From positions 17,483 to 28,052 of the forward strand of contig NAOQ01000828.1 in NCBI GenBank assembly GCA_002751075.1: a stretch of 10,570 nt of DNA, in the 5' to 3' direction. A program made the translations under genes and the position numbers. The notes beneath the pieces were generated by a model that was not told the origin of the DNA, searched no databases, and worked only from the letters and a program-made list of their open reading frames with translations. The DNA is from Ichthyophonus hoferi (Eukaryota; Opisthokonta; Ichthyosporea; Ichthyophonida; Ichthyophonidae). How positions within the stretch are numbered: position 1 is the first letter of the stretch; every line of letters begins with the position of its first letter. Of this stretch, positions 8,001-10,570 are shown one piece after another.

Positions 8001-10490
8001 CTATCTACGATACATTTACATGATTGGAGTAGAGATACATTTAAAATTTAATACAATCAACAGAAGTATAGATGTAATCAAACCGATATATCAACTGATA
8101 TAATTAATATACAGGTTAAAATTCATTACATACACATAAAATAGTTGGATGGTATCTACAAGATCAATTATCTAATTTAATGATATAAAACTACTGGTCT
8201 CATCATACAATTATAACTACAATAGTCATAAGCTGTCCCAACAGATGAATGTAATTAAGACAATGAAGAGTAGATGCAATCAAATAACAAAATATCATAA
8301 TTAAATAGACTAAATAAACACCCTTAGCTGCAAGCACTACACCTAGCCCTGCAGCCAATGATCCTGCACCAATGAGAGATGTGGAAAACAGAACAGTTCT
8401 TATAATTGGGTGTGAGGCAGAGAAGCACATGAAGTAAGCAAAGAAACCAATGGACGTGCTTGGCAACATAGTAAAGGCAGTTATATATGCTATTAATGGT
8501 ATGGTATAGGCGTATGTAGTGTAGTGTAGTATAGAGAGGAGAATAGCTTTTACCTGAGCGGCGTTTCCCCATACTAGATAAGTCTGAGAGAGAATACCAC
8601 GCACATCATGTACGCTGGCACCCGACCTTAGCGCCTGGATAATGGTGCGTTTAAACTGCAGCAATAATTCGGTGAGGTCTATTTTAGTTATATATATATA
8701 TATATCTCCCTCTCTTTCCTGTGCGTAAATAATAAAATATTTAAACTGCAACAATGAGTGGGTGAGCTGTATTTTTTGATTATCTTGCGTCTCTCTATTT
8801 TCTGAAGCTAGCTTATAGTGCGTTTAAAATGCAGAAATAATTGTGCGAGATTATTTTTAATATATATATTCCCTTCCTCCAATTATTCAATAGTCTATAC
8901 ACCTCCCGTTGTAACCACCAATCATATTATTTGTTAGTATAAGCTATATATTTATTATATTCTCTACTATTATATACTAGTGTATTATACTAATCTCTAT
9001 ATCCCATGTGATATTTTCTACACGTTATATGGACCTTTTCTTGACATACAATTATCCGTCTGTACGATGGTATGATAATAGGATAGTAGAATAGGGTAAA
9101 TATTATGTATGATAGTATGTATACATGATAATATGTATGCATATGCATACATACACATCTAAACACAGTGCTACATAAGCTGTAGTGAAGACTAATAAAC
9201 CAGAGGTATATACATACGGACTTAATACATATGCTCAATACACTGTAAACCTATTCTAATCCAAGTATATATGTTTTAATCTAGTAATTGAGGGTGCTGG
9301 GCTCTCATCTATAGTATAGTCTAGAATTGTATAGTATAATATAATATAGGATAGGATAGTATAGGATAGTATAGTATAGTATATAGTATATAAGATATAG
9401 TATAGGATAGGATAGGATAGTATAGTATAGAATACCTGAGGTACTAAGCTTTGACCAGACAGACAGGCCAGCATCACCAACTATTAATTAAATGTTGGTG
9501 AGAGTAATAGATAATAGTTATATTAATACTCTATTAAAATAGTATTTTAAAAATCTTATAGTTATATTATATTGGCTTATCACATATGTTCAATTCACAC
9601 TCCATCAATCAACAGGTTGAACAAGATTTATTAATTATTAATATGAACCAATAGGGAGAAATGGAAAAAACTTTAGGATTACCAATAGAATTTAAATCAT
9701 AGATACATAATTTAATTATATTAGTACGTATTTTTAATTTTTAAAATTAATATATCATAGGCTATCTATCAATTTGATAGTTTTCCAGAATAGACTTCCT
9801 TTGTTAAAGTTTAAGGTTTGCAGTATAACTGCAAAGAAGTACCAATGCAAATGTAGGGATAAAAGATCTCAGCTATCATTTAATAGCTGTTTTAAATGTT
9901 TTAAATAACTCCACCTCTCCAATCAGACGGAGTAATAATCCTAATTACTTTTAACAAGTAATATAGAGTTAGAAGACAAACAAAACCTCTCCCTGACGTC
10001 CCGCGTCAGTAGGTCTAGTGGTGCTTTATTTATGTACACATAGGGAAACACCAAAGTTACTATAGGTAAATCGAAAGTACATAATCAAACTACTACAATC
10101 AAGAACTTATAGGAGGCCTAGTAATTATGCGGTCTTCCCTATAGGATAAACCTAATACACGGTAAAAGGATATATATACAGGTATAGGAGAAAGAAGACG
10201 TGTGTGAAGGAACGAGGCAGCAAGAAAGAAACACCATAAATACATATAAACAGAAAACAGAAGGATAACGTACACTAAAGAAATCACCTTATATATGATA
10301 ATAAGAATATAATATATAACTTTACCTGACTCTCTTTATTGGTTAACACTCTGCGGGAATATATACGACCATACACAAACTCTGTTATAAACCTCTCAAT
10401 AGAGGGATGTAACAGACGTAGAGATTGACGAAATCTTGGAAGAGATAAGCTAGATAGGTTAGTAGTAATAGATGATAGGATGGCTTGCAT
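1928..10490 (-). CDS. Three-domain carboxymuconolactone decarboxylase (CMD/AhpD-like) family protein, 14 coding exons
   Basis: Joining 14 exons (10326-10490, 9436-9480, 8554-8655, 7836-7900, 7304-7491, 6990-7079, 6576-6646, 5809-5881, 5453-5568, 4413-4503, 3876-3970, 3202-3229, 2531-2595, 1928-2050) gives one open frame of about 438 residues ending in TAA, with every junction in phase. The product holds three copies of the CMD fold pattern: LHP..., then [FY]xYGxI[YF]S, a KE motif, an LVxxAC helix, PQ...AL.SGA[ST], and a YLVWG/YLWG helix. Domain 1 is about residues 25-115, domain 2 about 194-285, domain 3 about 336-432. CMD proteins are small helical proteins that include gamma-carboxymuconolactone decarboxylase and AhpD peroxidases. 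The CxxC of AhpD is absent in all three copies. The histidine of the QLxSH segment survives only in domain 3 (about His387), so activity, if any, probably rests there. The substrate cannot be told. Expression and any upstream exon are unknown. Confidence 0.85.
2051..2530 (-). other. Intron 13 (480 bases)
   Basis: GTAAGT donor and TTGCAG acceptor. AT-rich, with one GATTGG motif near 2220. Nothing else recognised. Confidence 0.8.
2531..2595 (-). CDS. Exon 13: signature helices of CMD domain 3
   Basis: 65 bases, phase 1 in and phase 0 out, reading EIVFPQLHSHMLGALNSGAT then M. The acceptor is TTGTAAACAG and the donor is ATG|GTAAGT. PQLHSHMLGALNSGAT is the most canonical CMD motif in the protein and keeps the histidine (about residue 387) that domains 1 and 2 have lost. 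Confidence 0.88.
2596..3201 (-). other. Intron 12 (606 bases)
   Basis: GTAAGT donor and AAACAG acceptor. AT-rich, with a short TATA run near 2742-2754. No coding exon fits the frame between exons 12 and 13, which join directly in phase. Confidence 0.78.
3202..3229 (-). CDS. Exon 12: 28-base microexon, core helix of CMD domain 3
   Basis: Reads LVAIACMTS plus the first base of Gly. The acceptor is TTTTGACTACAG and the donor is CGG|GTAAGT, phase 0 in and phase 1 out. LVAIACMTSG parallels LVMLACLSGQ of exon 2. Its short length would hide it from ORF-based gene finders, but both flanking exons need exactly this phase change. Confidence 0.8.
3230..3875 (-). other. Intron 11 (646 bases), with possible alternative terminal exons
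   Basis: GTAAAA donor and CTACAG acceptor. It contains two exon-like segments (3652-3686 and 3561-3621) that can be spliced in phase onto exon 11, end at a stop, and are followed by an AATAAA on the minus strand (3503-3508). See the finding on an alternative 3' end. A 64-codon plus-strand ORF here has no support. Confidence 0.7.
3876..3970 (-). CDS. Exon 11: first helices of CMD domain 3
   Basis: 95 bases, phase 1 in and phase 0 out. It reads LHPDVDTMIIEYAYGCIFSS then SCPGIGPKEKE. The acceptor is TATATCCTACAG and the donor is GAG|GTAAAA. It aligns with exon 1 residue by residue (LHPxxxxxIxExxYGxIxS) and ends at the same place and in the same phase (KESQ| against KEKE|). Confidence 0.85.
3971..4412 (-). 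other. Intron 10 (442 bases)
   Basis: GTATGT donor and CTACAG acceptor. It carries CCAATCA motifs near 4113 and 4226. No other element seen. Confidence 0.8.
4413..4503 (-). CDS. Exon 10: lead-in helix of CMD domain 3
   Basis: 91 bases, phase 0 in and phase 1 out, reading KDHSLYAKRGGDLFNLIYKN then THENLRIHLK. The acceptor is ATTAATGCAG and the donor is G|GTATGT. An RGxxLFxxIY helix before LHP is usual in CMD-type proteins. The split codon (G + AC) gives Asp before LHPDVD of exon 11. Confidence 0.82.
4504..5452 (-). other. Intron 9 (949 bases)
   Basis: The longest intron. Its left part is a TATAGTGTATAG-type tract (4521-4609), followed by a shorter TAGTATA tract (4844-4884) and a short CATA run (5222-5242). 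CCAATCA occurs near 5124 and 5284. Plus-strand ORFs here are low complexity. Confidence 0.8.
4521..4609. repeat. Irregular TATAGTRTA tandem repeat
   Basis: Runs of TATAGTGTA, TATAGTATA and TATAGGGTA in irregular succession. The plus strand is almost without C here. Confidence 0.85.
5453..5568 (-). CDS. Exon 9: end of CMD domain 2 and linker to domain 3
   Basis: 116 bases, phase 1 in and phase 0 out. It reads IFGGLHKTISAIEVVREIGV followed by a DQSAIDYVADDNERMIFQ tail. The acceptor is TTACTATAG and the donor is CAG|GTAGGG. The helix with Gly-Gly followed by A-I-E-V-V parallels YLVWGNAAQAVVDAL in domain 1. The acidic tail leads into domain 3. Confidence 0.82.
5569..5808 (-). other. Intron 8 (240 bases)
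   Basis: GTAAGT donor and CTATAG acceptor. It has one GATTGG near 5700 and a short TATA-rich patch near 5713-5750. Confidence 0.8.
5809..5881 (-). CDS. Exon 8: middle of CMD domain 2
   Basis: 73 bases, phase 0 in and phase 1 out, reading RVARDWGFLSPRYHCQGLAV then MMES. The acceptor is TTCTTTACACAG and the donor is T|GTAAGT. The intron before it falls at the same place in the domain, and in the same phase, as the intron between exons 2 and 3. The QALRSGAS signature of domain 1 is lost here, so domain 2 is probably structural only. Confidence 0.82.
6178..6197. repeat. 20-base perfect palindrome in an AT-rich tract
   Basis: ATAATAATAGCTATTATTAT is its own reverse complement. A second hairpin-like pair (ATAATAAT...ATTATTAT) follows near 6237-6257. 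In sequence this poor in G and C such palindromes may come from TAA repeats by chance. Confidence 0.7.
6519..6570. repeat. CCTAT pentamer microsatellite
   Basis: About six CCTAT units followed by degenerate CTTAT/CCTAT units. It ends at the exon 7 donor, so on the transcript the intron starts GTAGGAG and then runs into GATAG repeats. Confidence 0.9.
6576..6646 (-). CDS. Exon 7: core helix of CMD domain 2
   Basis: 71 bases, phase 1 in and phase 0 out, reading DNVTDEFRLLILLAANTSGG then NLM. The acceptor is CTGTCCGTCCAG and the donor is ATG|GTAGGAG, which lies right beside a pentamer repeat. EFRLLILLAAN corresponds to ESQLVMLACLS of domain 1. The cysteine of that helix is replaced here by Ala. 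Confidence 0.75.
6647..6989 (-). other. Intron 6 (343 bases)
   Basis: GTAACT donor and CGTCCAG acceptor. CCAATCA occurs near 6665, about 20 bases before the acceptor, and near 6797. Confidence 0.72.
6990..7079 (-). CDS. Exon 6: start of degenerate CMD domain 2
   Basis: 90 bases, phase 1 in and out. It reads KSYLSTHTIIKNMLRGDLVL, then MVRSDWDSE. The acceptor is TGTAGTGTAG and the donor is GAAA|GTAACT. The STHTIIKNMLRGD stretch takes the place of the LHPSIERFITEFVYGR stretch of domain 1 with only loose similarity. The donor was chosen because it keeps phase with exon 7 and gives the domain its expected length; AGAG|GTGATT is a possible alternative that would shorten it. Confidence 0.62.
7304..7491 (-). 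CDS. Exon 5: linker between CMD domains 1 and 2
   Basis: About 62 codons, phase 2 in and phase 1 out. The acceptor is TTCATCTAG. Two donors six bases apart are usable, G|GTACAG at 7304 and G|GTATTA at 7298; the second adds two residues (Gly-Thr). The segment begins IIVTHGHYTN, has a patch rich in Asp/Asn (DYDKNDNSD) and three close cysteines (CTKLCC). It does not match the CMD pattern and has no counterpart between domains 2 and 3. Its role is unknown. Confidence 0.72.
7492..7835 (-). repeat. Intron 4 (344 bases), almost wholly low-complexity TATGGTATRATATG repeat
   Basis: From about 7513 to 7800 it is made of TATGG, TATAATATGATATGG and related units, with a TGTATATATG patch near 7595-7640. 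The plus strand is almost free of C. Long ORFs on the minus strand through it (SYHTISYYTI-like) are translations of the repeat and not genes. Confidence 0.85.
7836..7900 (-). CDS. Exon 4: last helix of CMD domain 1
   Basis: 65 bases, phase 0 in and phase 2 out, reading AVVDALLWDLNLPRLASKVE and then R and a split W codon. The acceptor is ATCCTTTAG. The donor G|GTTCGT is poor, but it is the only nearby site that keeps the frame of exon 5; the better-looking AAG|GTTGAG site would lead to an early stop. The closing helix matches the end of exon 14 (NQIIVDGFWLEFHRKYRRR). Confidence 0.75.
7901..8553 (-). other. Intron 3 (653 bases)
   Basis: GTAAAA donor and CCTTTAG acceptor. CCAATC occurs near 7926 and 8022. 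A long open frame runs through it from exon 3 (hydrophobic, down to about 8203), which would be the read-through product if the intron were retained. Confidence 0.78.
8554..8655 (-). CDS. Exon 3: helices of CMD domain 1
   Basis: 34 codons, phase 0 at both ends. It contains IIQALRSGASVHDVRGILSQ and TYLVWGNAAQ, the most recognisable CMD signature in the N-terminal half (AL.xGAs.xxVRxxLxQ...xxG..AA). The acceptor is TTGCTGCAG and the donor is CAG|GTAAAA. The position of the family's histidine is filled by Thr (about residue 74). The first bases of this exon belong to a tandem repeat that continues into the intron. Confidence 0.88.
8645..8885. repeat. Three-copy tandem repeat spanning the exon 3 acceptor
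   Basis: Units of roughly 70-95 bases start at 8645, 8721 and 8818. Each has GTGCGT, TTTAAA[CA]TGCA, then AATAATT/AATGAGT, a G-rich short patch, ATTTTT and a T/C-rich tail. The first unit includes the first 11 bases of exon 3 and its CTGCAG splice acceptor; the others lie in intron 2. Confidence 0.75.
8656..9435 (-). other. Intron 2 (780 bases)
   Basis: GTATTC donor and CTGCAG acceptor. It holds the tandem repeat next to the acceptor, a CCAATCA near 8918, GTATG-rich sequence near 9100-9155, and the TATAGTATAGGATAG tract next to the donor. Confidence 0.8.
9311..9432. repeat. TATAGTATAGGATAG low-complexity tract
   Basis: Irregular mixture of TATAG and GATAG units ending at the exon 2 donor. 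The plus strand is nearly without C. It is related in kind to the tracts in introns 4 and 9. Confidence 0.88.
9436..9480 (-). CDS. Exon 2: core helix of CMD domain 1
   Basis: 45 bases, reading LVMLACLSGQSLVPQ, phase 0 at both ends. The acceptor is AATTAATAG and the donor is CAG|GTATTC. It continues the KESQ end of exon 1 into the classic CMD order of a charged ExE/ESQ end followed by L-V-x-x-A-C-L. The same boundary occurs in domain 3 (KEKE then LVAIAC). The cysteine (about residue 61) stands alone; there is no CxxC. Confidence 0.82.
9481..10325 (-). other. Intron 1 (845 bases)
   Basis: GTAAAG donor and TTAATAG acceptor. It holds a cluster of short perfect palindromes between 9770 and 10010 and an exon-like open segment at 9987-10059 whose phases fit neither neighbour. 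Confidence 0.75.
10326..10490 (-). CDS. Exon 1: N-terminus and first part of CMD domain 1
   Basis: 55 codons starting MQAILSS and ending LTNKESQ at a CAG|GTAAAG donor, phase 0. The segment LLHPSIERFITEFVYGRIYS matches the later domain 3 segment LHPDVDTMIIEYAYGCIFS, which anchors the family call. The ATG at 10488-10490 is the first plausible start, because the sequence above it is microsatellite without a clear acceptor; an earlier exon outside the window cannot be excluded. Residues 1-31 contain R, S, T and L but no D or E, which is compatible with a mitochondrial presequence, though this stretch also aligns with the domain lead-in. Confidence 0.8.
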
Positions 10491-10491
10491 G

Positions 10492-10506
10492 ATATATGTA
10501 TATATG

Positions 10507-10540
<34 letters not shown>

Positions 10541-10570
10541 TGTATGTATGTATGTATGTATGTATGTATG
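10492..10570. repeat. TATG tetranucleotide microsatellite
   Basis: Nearly perfect TATG units run to the window edge, preceded by TATATG units. It sits 2-3 bases upstream of the first ATG, so the 5' UTR or an intron is made of this repeat. Its full length is cut by the window. Confidence 0.95.

Noticed and set aside
8203-8553. Hydrophobic continuation of the 183-codon ORF beyond exon 3, looking like membrane segments
   Set aside because: A good donor (CAG|GTAAAA) ends exon 3 at 8554 and exon 4 continues the CMD domain in phase. The rest is read-through of intron 3.
8990-9238. Minus-strand 82-codon ORF in intron 2
   Set aside because: No acceptor or donor pair keeps frame with exons 2 and 3, which join directly. 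The content is GTATG/TATA-rich.
10099-10287. Minus-strand 62-codon hydrophobic ORF in intron 1
   Set aside because: It lies between exons 1 and 2, which join in phase without it. A possible acceptor near 10162 leads to no in-phase donor.
1-10570. tRNA, rRNA, CRISPR or prokaryotic operon signals
   Set aside because: No cloverleaf, ribosomal core sequence, regularly spaced direct repeats or Shine-Dalgarno-led ORFs were seen; the window is clearly eukaryotic and intron-rich.

Overview
The window is AT-rich eukaryotic DNA, dominated by one intron-rich gene on the minus strand. Its splice signals are ordinary (GT donors, pyrimidine-rich tracts ending in AG) and it uses the standard genetic code. 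Intron sizes (about 220 to 950 bases), many TATA/TATG-type tandem repeats and CCAAT-like motifs fit an invertebrate animal. An early-branching AT-rich animal such as a sponge is a reasonable guess, but nothing in the sequence proves it.

I reconstructed 14 coding exons by hand, running from 10490 down to 1928. All 13 splice junctions agree in phase, and the joined product is about 438 residues (440 with an alternative donor at exon 5). It looks like a protein of three consecutive carboxymuconolactone decarboxylase (CMD/AhpD-like) domains. Domain 1 is in exons 1-4, a degenerate domain 2 in exons 6-9, and domain 3, the most canonical, in exons 10-14. A linker of about 60 residues (exon 5) separates domains 1 and 2. 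None of the domains shows the CxxC pair of AhpD peroxidases. Only domain 3 keeps the histidine expected after the first core helix.

Layout from left to right. Positions 1-1927 are the 3' flank. They carry no recognisable gene but hold two sets of diverged inverted repeats that look like old non-autonomous DNA elements. Positions 1928-10490 are the gene. Its introns carry low-complexity tracts (notably 4521-4609, 6519-6570, 7513-7800, 9311-9432), a three-copy tandem repeat touching the exon 3 acceptor (8645-8885), a palindrome cluster in intron 1, and an unusual density of the heptamer CCAATCA. Positions 10491-10570 are a TATG microsatellite just upstream of the first in-frame ATG, so the promoter and any earlier exon lie outside the window.

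The exon model comes from reading splice sites and frames by eye. The family call rests on the recognised CMD pattern and on mutual similarity of the three domains, not on a database search.
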